Under the pieces are notes generated by a model. It had not been told where the DNA came from and did not search any database. It worked only from the letters and a program-made list of their open reading frames with translations. Position numbers and translations under genes: made by a program. From NCBI GenBank assembly GCA_024500155.1, contig CM044856.1, forward strand, positions 46,314,303-46,378,302: DNA of 64,000 nt, in the 5' to 3' direction. Shown here one piece after another: positions 41,887 through 53,094 of the stretch. The DNA comes from Chenopodium formosanum. Its lineage: Eukaryota; Streptophyta; Magnoliopsida; Caryophyllales; Amaranthaceae. Numbering within the stretch: the stretch's first letter is position 1; each line of letters begins with the position of its first letter.

Positions 41887-42377
41887 TGTTTTGGGTGTTT
41901 TTTGTCCCTTAGGAGAGTTACGTCAAGAATTCTGATCCGGCTGAGCTGTACCTGCAAAATAACGGAGACTCAGGGAGGTTGGAGCTCCGCCTTCGACGGT
42001 CAAGTTAGTAACTTGAAACGGAATAAAGAGAACGGAAATTTAGGTGGGTATCTGCTCGGATTCCAAGCTCAGGTCTTTTTCTGATGTAAGAGAATACAGG
42101 TGTAATAAATGGTAAAATGTGCCCTCAAAATGACGGACGTCTTCCTATTTATAGGGTCTTTGGGATTTGTGCCCTTGATTAGGTCACTGAACCCTAATCA
42201 TTGGTGGGCTGCGCCGTTTTGCGGCTTTCTCGGGATTTGGGCCTGAAGACCGCCTTTTTCCCTTAGTTTTTGGAGTGACACGTGTCAAGTAGGGATTGGT
42301 CCATTTTGGGCCAGCCTAAGGCTGACACGTGTCATCCGCTGATTGGACCACGTGGCGGGATAAAATTACCCTAAACA
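41887..42377 (-). repeat. 5' LTR of Tat element 3
   Basis: Same length and ends as the other LTR; the TATA region lies near 42148. The primer site, read on the minus strand as TTTGGCGCCGTCTGTGGGGA, is at 41867-41886. Confidence 0.93.
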
Positions 42378-43759
42378 CCAACAGCGGTATCGGAGCCACG
42401 ATCGTTTATTTTTAAATCATAATATTTTTCAAGGTGATTTTGATGGCTTAATTTTTCTGGTTTATGTTGCTAATTAGATTAGTAGCTCGTAATATCTATT
42501 TAAACCTCGTATTTAATCTACCTTCAGACCTGAACCCAGATTTCGACCCAAAAAATAGTGAATATTGGGTGAAAAATGTGTTCTGGAAATGGTTTTACTC
42601 TTACAAGGGACGGTTTTTAGCCAAAAAACGAACAGAAATGCTATTTCCGAGGGTTTTTTCGTTTTAACGAAAAATTTTAAGTCTTTATAACCTTGAAAAC
42701 TAATTGCATATTTATGGTGGTTATGTAATTGGTTCAATACATATAAAATATGCAATTTTAAACCTCTTTAGGCATGATTACTTGGTAGTAATTTGTGCTT
42801 GAATGCTTGGTTTTATTTTTTCACATAATTGCAAACTAATTGCATTAAGTGTGAAGTTGTTGTTCTTTAAGGCTTCCAAGTATTAAAGATTCAATCTTTA
42901 ATTATGTTAAGTGATTGAAACTTTATATTACTAAATTCCATGAATTTTTGTTAAACTTTGTTGATTTAATCATTTTTAGTTGATTGGAATCATAAAGTTT
43001 GAAACTTTGTGATAGAAAAATTGTTTATCTACATATTGGAAGATATAATTTTTAAAGGATTCACAAGTATTAAAGTTAGAATCTTTATTGAACTTATGTT
43101 CATTTTTCCAACTCCCTCTTATTTTGTCAAAAACTCAAGGTTAATTTAAATTAATTAAATTAATAGTGAGTAATTGCCCTATTATTTTTGTTGCACCAAG
43201 TTAAACCAATTTAATTAAAGAATGGTTCTTGGGAATTATTTTGGTTACATGCACTTTAAATTTTTTTTAATTTTGCTCAAATGAATTAGTTCTAAAATTA
43301 ATTTAGAATTAATAATTATGCCACGCAAAATTGGGATCAAAATCCCAAGGCTAATGGCACGCAAAACAAGGCATAAGCACCCTTGGCTAGCCGGGATGCA
43401 TAGCAGCCCGCATATGGCTGCCAAGGGGCTGCCATGCCCTGTACGTGCAGCCAAGTCGTGCCTGGTGCTCACAGCCGCAAGCAACAACACAGCGACAGCA
43501 GCACGCTGCCATGTGCGTGTGTGTGTGTGTAATGTGTTGCGTAATGCTTGGGGATGCTGTGGCGCGGGTGTGGGGGCACGAGCACATGGTGCATCGCTTG
43601 GGACTTGGTGCATGCATCGTGTAATTAGGGGTATGCGTAGACGTTGCTTGCGAAGCAATGTAGTGCAATGAATTCATTCAACATGGCCATCAAGGGCCAC
43701 GTTATTGATGTGTGAAAGTTCGCTGATGCGGGCGGTGTAACGCTTAGCGACATCGGGCC

Positions 43760-44548
43760 TGAAGGAGTTGTGTCTTCGATAAGTGCAATTATTAGATATA
43801 TCAAGGATCACTATTATGGAGATAATAAATTCATTCTCTTGGGGTGTCATCGTCTGTTGCTAGACTATGAGAGATGATCTTTGGGCTAGTAAAATAGTCC
43901 AAAGCCCGCTAGAATGGATCCTATGAGGTCACACACAAAGGTATTGGGTTAATCAAGTAAGAGGCCCATTAATGGGCCTTATGAGTATTTAACTGATCAT
44001 GAATAGGATTGGGCTAGTGTAGTTTGATTGGGATTAGGAATTGGGCTTGGTCATGGACTCTTATTTATGGATGTGATCTATAAATAAGATCTATGCCTAG
44101 GGTTGCAGTGGTACAGGAGTCACAATTAACTTACAGTGAATTGTGAATCAAGGCAACCAAATCCCAAAACCCTCATCTCTCTCTCTCTCATGGCACCCCT
44201 CTCCCCCCCCCCCTTGGACTTGCGATCGTCCACCCCTGGTGGTACTCGCGGTGGTTCGTGGTGGTTCGTGACTAGTTCGTTGCTCATACTTCTCCGTAGA
44301 AAGTCGATTGAAGAGTTCGATCGCTACTAACTAGCATTAGTGGAGGTCTTAATCCGTGCCTGTGGACCAAGTAGAGGAATCACGTTTGAGGTTATTTGTC
44401 TCCCTTGTTCTTGCTCGATTACTAGTGGAATCACGCTTCAAAGGTATTATTCTTACTCTTTATGTGTTATGCATGAGATCCTTGGTTAGGTGCTATATGA
44501 ATATGATTCATGATTATTTCCGTTGCGTAGTATCTATAATTCCCTACA
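43760..44548 (+). repeat. Solo LTR of the copia A family
   Basis: 789 bp, TGAAGGAG to CCCTACA, with perfect target duplication GGGCC (43755-43759; 44549-44553). It has no internal region, so it is the product of LTR-LTR recombination. CTATAAATAAGATC (about 44080) is a probable TATA region. Confidence 0.9.
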
Positions 44549-45838
44549 GGGCCCACTCCCATGTTCATTGAGCATCAAACGGTTGTGCGAAATGTGAGCA
44601 CTCCATGTCTTAGTGCTAGGCACTTAGACACTTTAGACTACGTAATTTTGCTTAAAAATTGTCGTTTTAATTATTTTATTATTCTAATTTGTTTTAATTA
44701 TTTTAATAAATTTTGGAGGCTAGGCCTCGGTTTTTAGCGGCATTGGCAAAATTTATTTTGACAAATTTTGGGAATTATCAGCTTAATTAATTGGATTAAT
44801 TAAGTTGGATGCGGAATATAGTGGGTGCTTCAAATGTTAATTGCGCTTATTTACATACCCGGTTAAAACAACTTTGACTAGTTTTAATTAGGCGTGTTAT
44901 TTGGATTAACCACCTAGATTAGCTACTAGTTCACGTATGTTTATGCATTGTTACTTGTTTATCGTTGTAAAATGCATGGGCCATTACAAATAGTCAATGG
45001 ATGAATGGAATGTATATTCTCTCACAGGTTTTATGAAATGGCAACTAATGGGGCCGATTAGGATAGAAAATTCGGACCGCGATCCGTGATGTATTTTTGT
45101 AAATTTAAATATGGTATGCGTACCGTTGACTGTTGTTGTACCTTAATTTTTAGATTAGTCCTAATCGTAGATACTAGTAGTTGCATTTAATTATGGTCAA
45201 GTCTTGAAGATGGAGGTTCTTGGAAGACATAGCCATGAAAGTTGCAATGAAGACCTTTTGAAGATTTGAAGATCTTAAGGGGTCATGCTAGTTGCCAAAT
45301 GCATCTATATTTATGTTCTTTGATATATATGTATATATATGTTTATGTATATGAATTATATGTTAGATGCATGTTTAGGATTTTGAATGTTGTGATGATT
45401 AATTAAGTTCACTTAAATCAACCAACATAGAAACCCTAGGTCCCTAAATATTGAGTAAAAACTTGCCATTCCAAAACAACACTTACCCGCCAAACGAGGG
45501 TAGTGGTGGGATACGCCAAAGCGAGGCATCACTACCTCTCCTAGGAGCGTAAGGCATACCGGGTATGCAAGTTGGTTTTGGTTATATTCAACGATATGAG
45601 TGATAAAGTCCTAACATGTTGTGGCAAAGTGAATAAATTGTTGAGAGAGCATTAGATGCGACGATTTATTCAACCAAGAGTGGCTTGGAGCCATTAGCAA
45701 AGTGTTGCTTACCTTAGGAGATTGAGTGTTAAGACAAGCCAAAACATGCTTAACCATTCTTTGTTTCTTCGGATCTTGGAATCGACTTATTCTCACCAAA
45801 TTGGGGACAACTTTAAATGTGTAAAAAAGAGGTTTTAA

Positions 45839-45874
<36 letters not shown>

Positions 45875-45875
<1 letters not shown>

Positions 45876-46773
45876 GAAAATAAGAGAAATTTTATTACCA
45901 AAAGGAAAAGTTACAACTTACAAAAGCTAATTTATAACAAACACCAAACCCCACAAGACCAAGAAACAGGCCAACCAACACAAACCAATTCAAGCTCAAT
46001 CTCCTGCCACCTTCTAGGAAGGGTTCAGGAGAAAGAGACAAGAACACCCTGAGCACAAGCTTCCAGCCACCTTCTAGGAAGGGTACGGAAAACAAGGCCC
46101 AAGAAACTAAAGACAAACACAGAGAAACAGCAAAAAACCAACACCCCTGCAAACTGCAAAAAGCAGACCCCCACCTAGACTCAGATGCAAAAGCAACAGG
46201 ACTAGACAAAAGAGGGTAATACATAACCTCAGGGAAAACCACAAAACAAAAAAACACCAAAACCATCAAAAACAATAAAAATTAGCAACACAAACAACAA
46301 CCAAGCATAACAGCAGCACTAACATCAACAATAGACAGCAGCAGAACAGTGCAGCAGAGAAGACAGCAAGTAGAGCATAACACCAGCAGCAACAACTGCT
46401 GAAACAGCAGCCAGCACAACCAGCAGCAGAAGCTGCTGCACAAAACACCAACCCTCAGCAACAACTGCTTGCTGAACAGCAGCAGACAACAAGCAACTGC
46501 AACAGCAGCACCAACAGAGCAGACAGCAAGCAGAGCAGCCAGCAACAGAAACAACAGCAAAGCAACATCAGAACACCAGGGCAGGCAACATGAGCAGAAA
46601 ACAGCACCAGCAGATGAAGCCAGCAGCTGCAGCACAGCACCCAGCACAGGCAGCTGCTAACCAGAGCAGAACTAAAGCAGGTAGCAGCGCAACACAGTCA
46701 GCAATAACAAGAGAAACAGCAACATCAGCTAAGTTTCAGCAATAGCAAGAGAGCAGAAGCAACCAACAAAAAC
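45875..46773 (-). pseudogene. LINE 3' coding end and tail
   Basis: Low-complexity tract of GCT/GTT-type triplets on the minus strand (46275-46740), which reads as Cys/Leu-rich peptides in all frames. It is followed by a frame ending SCNFSFW before GGTAATAAAATTTCTC and the poly(A). The ending is typical of plant LINEs; the triplet tract is probably not a protein domain. Confidence 0.55.
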
Positions 46774-49266
46774 TGATGAGTGACATTTATGTCACTCTTA
46801 GGGAGTAGTTTTAGAGTCATTTTCGTGTTTATTTTATCTTATTTTCCTTTCTTTCTCTTGTTTTCTCTTTAATAAAGTTTCTAGTTTATTTTGGTAATTT
46901 TGTCGTGTTTTAGTTCTTTTCGTAGTTTTTAGTTTATTTTCGTATTTTATTTGCTTTTGATTTGTTATTTTTCGTTCTTTATTTTTCCTTAATAGTTTTC
47001 TAATTTACTTTTATTTATTTTAATTGATTTTGAGTCTATTTTATTTCACTTTCTGTGCTTGTATAGTTTTTGTTTAGTTTTTATTAGTTTTAAGTTTATT
47101 TTGTTATTTATTTGATTTTATTTACTTGTATAGTTTTATTTAATTTTTATTAGTTTAGTGTTATTTCTCTTTTTCTATTTTACTTTATTTTATTCCTAAT
47201 TTATTTATTTCATTCTTATTTGTCTTGATTTCTCCTCGGTTTTTTGTGTAGGGGTTCGGGTTTTATGTCAAGTGGGTTCGGGTTCCAAGTTGAGTCAAAC
47301 GCCAAACAAACCTGCTGCCCCTTATCCATCACCGCACCCTTCATTATCCTACACCACACCAAAACACAGCACTCTTCCCCTGCTTCACCCAGCAAGCACC
47401 ACAACACACCAACAACAACACAGCCAAACACCACACACCACCAGCCTGCAACCCCGCAAGCACCACAACACCCCACAACAGCACATCGCAATCCCCTGCT
47501 TCCCTAACACACAAAGGCAGCCGCACTACCACAACCCAGACCACCACAATCACCCCGCAACACCACCAACACACACAAGCTGCCGCACCACCAGCCACGC
47601 AATAGCCCCTGCTTCACCCCGCAACACCACCAACACCAACAGCAACATTAGCGTTCACCCCGCAAACCACCAGCCACAACAACAACAAAACAACCACCAA
47701 TTAAGCAACAAATTGCCCACCATTGCATCACAAATCAGAACAATTAGCGAATTAATCAAGTTCGAGCAAACCCATTGAGATGTTCGGCCGAACTTCGAGT
47801 CAGAGACTTTGTGGGTTTTGTTATTCAAAGAGGAGTGGTCGAACATACCCATGGTTCGACCGAACCAACCCCGTAGTTCGGCCGCACCAACCCATGGTTC
47901 GACCAAACCATTTCACAAGCTATGCACATGGCTTTTAATGAGGATCGAACGGTGGTGTTTTCTTGGTGCCGATTTTCAATGATGATGAGCGGTAGTGATT
48001 TGATGATGATGGTTGTTAGTTTGATTTAGTGAGATGCAAAACATGGGATCATTCCCCCATTTTAGAGCAGCCAATTTCGAGGAAGAAGAATGGGGTAGCT
48101 GATGGTTTGGTGGGGATTTGTAGGTTTATTCAATTTTTATTTTCTTTTTCTTTTATTTTTATTTTCTTTGTTTTCTTTTCTCTTTTTCTTATTTTCTTTC
48201 TTTTATTTTTTTATTCTTATTTTAGTTTTCTATTTTTACTTTTCCTTTTAATTTATTTTATTTTATTTTCTTTTTCTATTTTTCCTAGTTTTATTAAGTT
48301 AGTATAAATACCCATTTTTTTGGGGTAATTAAGAACAATTTTTGAAGAACTATCTATTCTTCTCTCTAATTAGTTTTAGGTTAGGTTAGGTTAGGATTAG
48401 TCTTCATTGGTAGAGAGAGAAAGTGTGGTTTTCTTCATTAATGAACTTGGATTTTGAAGAAGGAGCTTGTTCAATCCTTTGTAGACCTTCATCTTCAATT
48501 AATGAGCAATCTCTTACTCTTTCTCTTTACCTTTGTTTTTTATTTTTTATTTTGCTTATTTGCTTTTATTTTTCTTCTTTGCTTATTAATCATGTTGATG
48601 CTTATTGATTTGATGATTGATATTGTTTTCAACATGATTTGTGAGTAGTCATCTAGCCAAGGGTGTGGGGATGGTGTAGTTGCTAATTGTTCATGCTTTT
48701 AATGTTGGGGTTATGTTAATGGTGATTAAAGTCTTTGCATGCTTGATATTCTTTGGTCTTTCGTGCAAGTGCACATTGTTAGTTGATCAAAGATGAGTCT
48801 TTACTAACAAGTAACGGAAGTTGACTTAGTTGAGATTCATTACTATCGATTGTTATTTAATAGTACCTCCTAGTATATGGTTCTTATGTGGAAACATAGA
48901 GGCTATGTTAGGAGAAGCCAATTGACCCCGGAAGGCGGCTAGATTGGACCCTTTACTTCGATATTCATGCATGTTTAGTTTACCATTGATATGCTACTTT
49001 GTTATTGTATGGTCAAGCGTCAACTTCACCTACCCATTTCCCTTGGTGCCTTAATGTTTTATTTCTTGTTTTAGCATCTTTAGACTTTAGTTTATTTATC
49101 TCCTATTCCGGACTAGCTTAATTGTCGATAACATTTGGTGGTGTTTACCGTTCTCTGTGGTTCGACCCCTATGCTTGCCTTATACTCGTATTAGGTTTGC
49201 TTAGGTTGTATAAATTGTATTTGATATAGGGATAGACAATTGACGACGCGTTTATTTCCCTTGTCA
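46774..49266 (+). repeat. Athila/Tekay-like solo LTR (copy 3)
   Basis: 2,493 bp, TGATGAGTGACATTTATGTC to CCCTTGTCA, with near-perfect duplication AAAAC/GAAAC. GAGTGACAT-TT-ATGTCACTC forms a perfect 9-bp hairpin at the left end. It contains a T-rich part, a CA-rich tract (47330-47720), CTATAAATACCC-like GTATAAATACCC (48302) and the shared GGTTCGACCC block. No coding region; frames in the CA-rich part read only Pro/Thr/His. Confidence 0.7.
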
Positions 49267-49418
49267 GAAACCAGCAGCAAAAATATTGCCACAAGAACAA
49301 CAAAAACAAGACAGCAACAACCCCAAAAAAAACCAGAAATCAGAACTCAAAAGTTAGGAACCAGAAATCGCCAAGAACCAACAATAGCATCATAAGACCA
49401 AGAAAGAAGGAGAAACTC

Positions 49419-49754
49419 CTAAACAATCAAATATTTGCTTCCCGCCGGGATTCTACAGACAGAATGAAAGACAATATCCCTAACTAGAGCATCAACAGAT
49501 TTGCAACAACCAGTAAACAAAACTGCATTCCTCTGAATCCAGATACCATAAACTATTTCAGTGAAGGCCACATGGATCACTTTGTTTTTCAATCTGGAAC
49601 TTCTGCAGATTTTCTTCATCCAATCAATCTCATCACTAAACTGCTGAACAGGCTTGGAAACATGTAAGATACCCAACACCTTGTTCCAAACCTGTCTAGA
49701 GTATTCACAATCAAAGAATAAGTGTTGAACACTTTCATTGCTATTCAAACACAA
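49419..49754 (-). pseudogene. LINE zinc-binding RT C-terminus (zf-RVT)
   Basis: CLNSNESVQHLFFDCEYSRQ and VWNKVLGILHVSKP match the zf-RVT domain after RT in plant LINEs (Cys...His...Cys pattern). It ends IVFHSVCRIPAGSKYLIV. Confidence 0.8.
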
Positions 49755-51392
49755 GAAACACCTTGGATCACAAGAAATGTGTCATTGGAGAAACTATCCT
49801 TAGTGACAAGCCTATTCCACAAGGCTAGCCACAAGATAAAAACACTTTTAGGAGTTGCTAAGTTATGACAAATAACTCTCTTCCTAGGAACCTTAGGGAC
49901 TTGAGGCCTAATAGCAGCATAAAGCTTCTTGATTTTCATTTTGTTGCCCTGTATGAAACCATCCCATCCCCCTTGATCATTCACAACATCTCTACAACTT
50001 AGAATCTTCTTAAAAAACCAAGAGCATTTAGTAGGGGTAGGGGTGGTCCAATAATCTTTATGCTTGAAGTAATAGATATGGACCCACTTAACCCAAAGAT
50101 TATCAGCCTTGTGAGCAATATCCCAAAGTAACTTGGTGACAACTGCTTTATTCCACTCAGGAAGAGAAAGCAAGTTCCAGCCACCACAGACTTTAGGGAG
50201 ACAGACATTATTCCAAGCAACCAAAGATTTCTTAGCAGGGGCAGAGGATCCAGTCCAAAGAAAGCATCTGAATCTAGCCTCGATCTCTTTCAAAATTTTC
50301 TTTGGCAAGATAAAAATTTGAGGCCAATAAGTCTGAATGCCAAACAACACACTCTTCATCAACTGAAGCCTCCCAGCATAGGACAAGTGTTTAGCCATCC
50401 ACCCTTGGATTCTAGTAGTCACCTTCTCCACCAAAGGCCTACACTGAGCAATAGTAAGCTTCTTGGAAGAGAGAGGGACCCTAAGATACCTAAAAGGAAT
50501 AGTACCTTTAGAAACACCAAGAAGCTCTCTCAGCTCTGTCTGAACATCAAAAGAAACCCCTCCAAAGTAGACTTCACTTTTATCAAGATTAGCAGAAAGC
50601 CCAGAAGCACCCGAGAATATCAAGAAGGCTTGGAAGAGAAGCTTAACAGAAACAGTATCAGCTCTAGAAAACATCAATAGATCATCAGCAAACATCATGT
50701 GAGTTAGGTTTAACTTTTCACATTTGGGATGAAAGTTAAAATCAGGAGTTAACCTAAGCTAATCAAGGCATCTAGAGAGGTAATCCATAGAAAAAAGAAA
50801 GGGAGACATAGGGTATCCTTGTCTTAAACCTTTCTTAGCTTCAAAAGGAGGGGCAGGAAAACCATTAATAAGAATAGAATAAGAGACAGAAGTAAGACAA
50901 GTCCAGATCCGGTTAACAAATCTCGGAAGGAAACCAAGCTCCTGCATAACAGTGATCAAGAATCCCCACTCAACTGAATCATAGGCTTTCTTCAAATCCA
51001 CCTTAACCATGCACCTAGGAGAGATAAATTTGTGATCATAGCCTTTGATCAATTCAGTTGCAAGAAGGATATTGTCACCAATGTGCTTGCCTGGAATGAA
51101 ACCTGCCTGAGCATCATCAATCACCTCACCAATGACAGCAGCAAGTCTAGCAGTTATGACCTTAGAGATGAGCTTATAAACCACAGTGCAACATGCTATA
51201 GGTCTAAAATCCTTAACATGGGAAGCATTAGGGATTTTAGGAACAAGAGTGATAGTTGTGCAATTCCATTGTTTAGGCAAGATCCCTTTAGTAAAGAAAT
51301 CAATAACACTAGCATAGATATCATCTTTCACAATATGCCAAGCTCTCTTAAAGAAGAAGGAGTAAAAACCATCAATACCAGGAGCTTTAGTG
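49745..51392 (-). pseudogene. LINE reverse transcriptase
   Basis: One frame from 51392 with a single TAG near 50759. Motifs: TLVPKIPNASHVKDFRPIAC, AGFIPGKHIGDNILLATEL, MVKVDLKKAYDSVEWGF (first catalytic Asp), KGLRQGYPMSPFLFSM, MMFADDLLMFSRAD (catalytic FADD), then GLSANLDKSEVYFGG and PFRYLRVPLSSKKL. It primes on nicked DNA and copies LINE RNA. A frameshift follows near 49750. Not functional as it stands. Confidence 0.9.
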
Positions 51393-52054
51393 TTAAATAA
51401 GTTTAATTAAAATGCATGAATTCAATCTTATTTAAATTTCCTGAATGGTTTTTCATTTCAAATTCTTTCAATTGTAGAATCATGTCTTCAAATAAGTCAA
51501 ACAACCAATTCTCGTTACGCTCAATTCTTGACAAGAAGAAGTAGAGTGGGCTAAATTTTCCTGATTGGCAAAGGAACTTGCGAATTGTTCTCATGCAAGA
51601 ACAAAAGGAATATGTCCTTGATGAGGAAATGCCCGAGGCTCCCAATGAGGAGGTGACTCAGGCTGCCCTAAATCGATGCAAAGTGCCAATCGAGATGTCA
51701 AATGCATCATGTTGGCCACAACGTCTCCAGAGCTTCAAAAGACTTTCTTTGAGAAGGAGACAGCTTTTGAGATCATTTTTGAACTGCAGAATATGTTTCA
51801 AGAGTAGGCCCGAACTGAAAGGTTTGAAACCCACAGGCAGATCCTTGAGAGCAAACTCAAGAAAGGAGAACCAATCAACCCACATGTACTCAAAATGATA
51901 GGATTGTTTGAGAACATGGGAAGGCTTGATGCGGGGTATTCAACTGAGATGGAAATTGACATCATTCTCCACTCGCTGCACAAAGGCTATGATTAGTTCA
52001 AGATGAACTATAACATGCACAACATGGAGAAAACCCTCTCCGAGCTTCATGGTA

Positions 52055-52802
52055 TGATGCAAGTCTAAGCATGGAGAACTTTGAAGATTTGCTTATCATG
52101 CATCAAGATAGCTTGTCCCTAAACATTGATTCAAGCCAAGCATTGCATGGACACTTTCTTGGATATCAAAGCAAAGCCACGGTTTGCTTAGTGGTTTTTC
52201 TTGGAGTCTAGTTCACTTTCTTGAACTTTCTTGAATTTTCTTTACTTAGATTTTGCTTACAAGTTTTTACCTTTCACTTGAAAGGGTTTTTCTTGGTTCA
52301 AGCATTAGGATCTTTAATCTTTATTTAGTTCTTTAATTTTTATTTATTTATTTAGTTGCTTTAAAAATCAGTTAGTTAGCAAAATAAATCAGTTTAGGCG
52401 TGTGCTTGTTCTCCAAGGAGTTTGGTGTACGCTTGTGCGCCAAGGTGCTTGCTCTTCAAGCAAGTTAGAATTCTAGTTTAATTAGGATTGAATTAGGGAC
52501 TTGTCCTAATCTTCCTAGGTAAACTAAGTCTTATAAATAGGGCTGTAAACACACGAATAAACATATATAGAGATTAATATTCAGATTTATTTCTTAAGTT
52601 GCATACTTGAGTTTTTTGTTGATTGTGATCAATTGCTGTTTTGCATGTTTTAGTTAAAACATTCGTTTGGATTGATTAATTAGGTGGATTCTTAATTGAT
52701 TAATCTTAGTTTTTGTTTAATTTTTGGTGGATTTCCTGTATAGAATTAGACTTAAACATATCCCTTGTGTTTTGTTGATTTTCGGATCAATAATTCACAT
52801 CA
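52055..52802 (+). repeat. 5' LTR of the CRM-like element
   Basis: TGATGCAAG to TTCACATCA. CTTATAAATAGGGC (about 52530) is the probable TATA box. Confidence 0.95.
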
Positions 52803-52821
52803 TCTTTGGTATCAGAGCAGG
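52803..52821 (+). promoter_or_regulatory. Primer-binding site of the CRM-like element
   Basis: TTTGGTATCAGAGCAGG starts 2 bases after the LTR and is the tRNA-iMet type site. Confidence 0.85.
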
Positions 52822-53094
52822 TTTGCGCAACTTCGGTAAATATTAAACTGGAAACAATTGGCTGGGAATTTGTGCGTGATTTTTTTTGCATTGAACTCTA
52901 AAACCTTCCAGCTACCACCATATAAAATTTCATAATTTTTAGTTGAGTAACGCGTTCTACACAGCCTCAAATGTTTGGTGTTTGTGCACTGATTTGCGGT
53001 TGAGAGTCCGGTTTTTGTGTTGCCTAGTTTTTCTTCAAGATTCGATCTTTTAATCAAGATTTTTGCATGAACTGACTTGGTTTGTGTAGGAATC

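Larger units (their letters stand above)
31219..42377 (-). mobile_element. Complete Tat-lineage element 3, 11.16 kb
   Basis: Both LTRs are 491 bp (31219-31709; 41887-42377), and the element is flanked by a perfect 5-bp duplication, CCAAC (31214-31218; 42378-42382). In element order on the minus strand: LTR, primer site, gag, protease, RT, RNase H, integrase; then, on the opposite strand, a spliced antisense gene; then polypurine tract and LTR. The antisense gene beyond integrase marks the Tat (Grande/Retand-like) group. The LTRs differ at roughly 20-25 positions (4-5%), so the insertion is older than the gypsy at 52 kb. Gag-pol carries eight TAG stops and at least three frameshifts. Confidence 0.95.
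45842..51392 (-). mobile_element. 5'-truncated L1-type LINE
   Basis: The poly(A) tail is seen as 33 T at 45842-45874. On the minus strand the element runs from RT motif KAPGIDGFYSFFFKRAWHI at about 51390 to the tail. Candidate target duplication TTAAATA (45835-45841 and 51393-51399; 9 of 10 bases if extended). The endonuclease and first part of RT are absent, the usual result of incomplete reverse transcription. A solo LTR (46774-49266) interrupts it; without that the LINE is about 3.06 kb. Confidence 0.88.
42384..51481 (+). other. Copia B primer site and leader, carrying three inserts
   Basis: Begins with the primer-like GCGGTATCGGAGCCACG (cf. TGGTATCAGAGCC). The leader proper is 42384-43759, 44549-45841 and 51393-51481. 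It is AT-rich with a GC-rich island (43370-43620). The ATG of gag follows at 51482. Confidence 0.6.

Noticed and set aside
46282..46647. Cys/Leu-rich frame resembling a small membrane or cysteine-rich peptide
   Set aside because: Created by triplet repeats in the LINE 3' region; all frames look alike in composition.
47244..47778. Pro/Thr/His-rich frame of 168 codons
   Set aside because: Translation of a CA-rich tract in a solo LTR; no start context, no homologue in the other LTR copies.
46774..49266. Helitron, because of the hairpin near one end
   Set aside because: Ends are TG...CA with near-identical 5-base flanks and lack TC and CTRR termini, so a solo LTR fits better.
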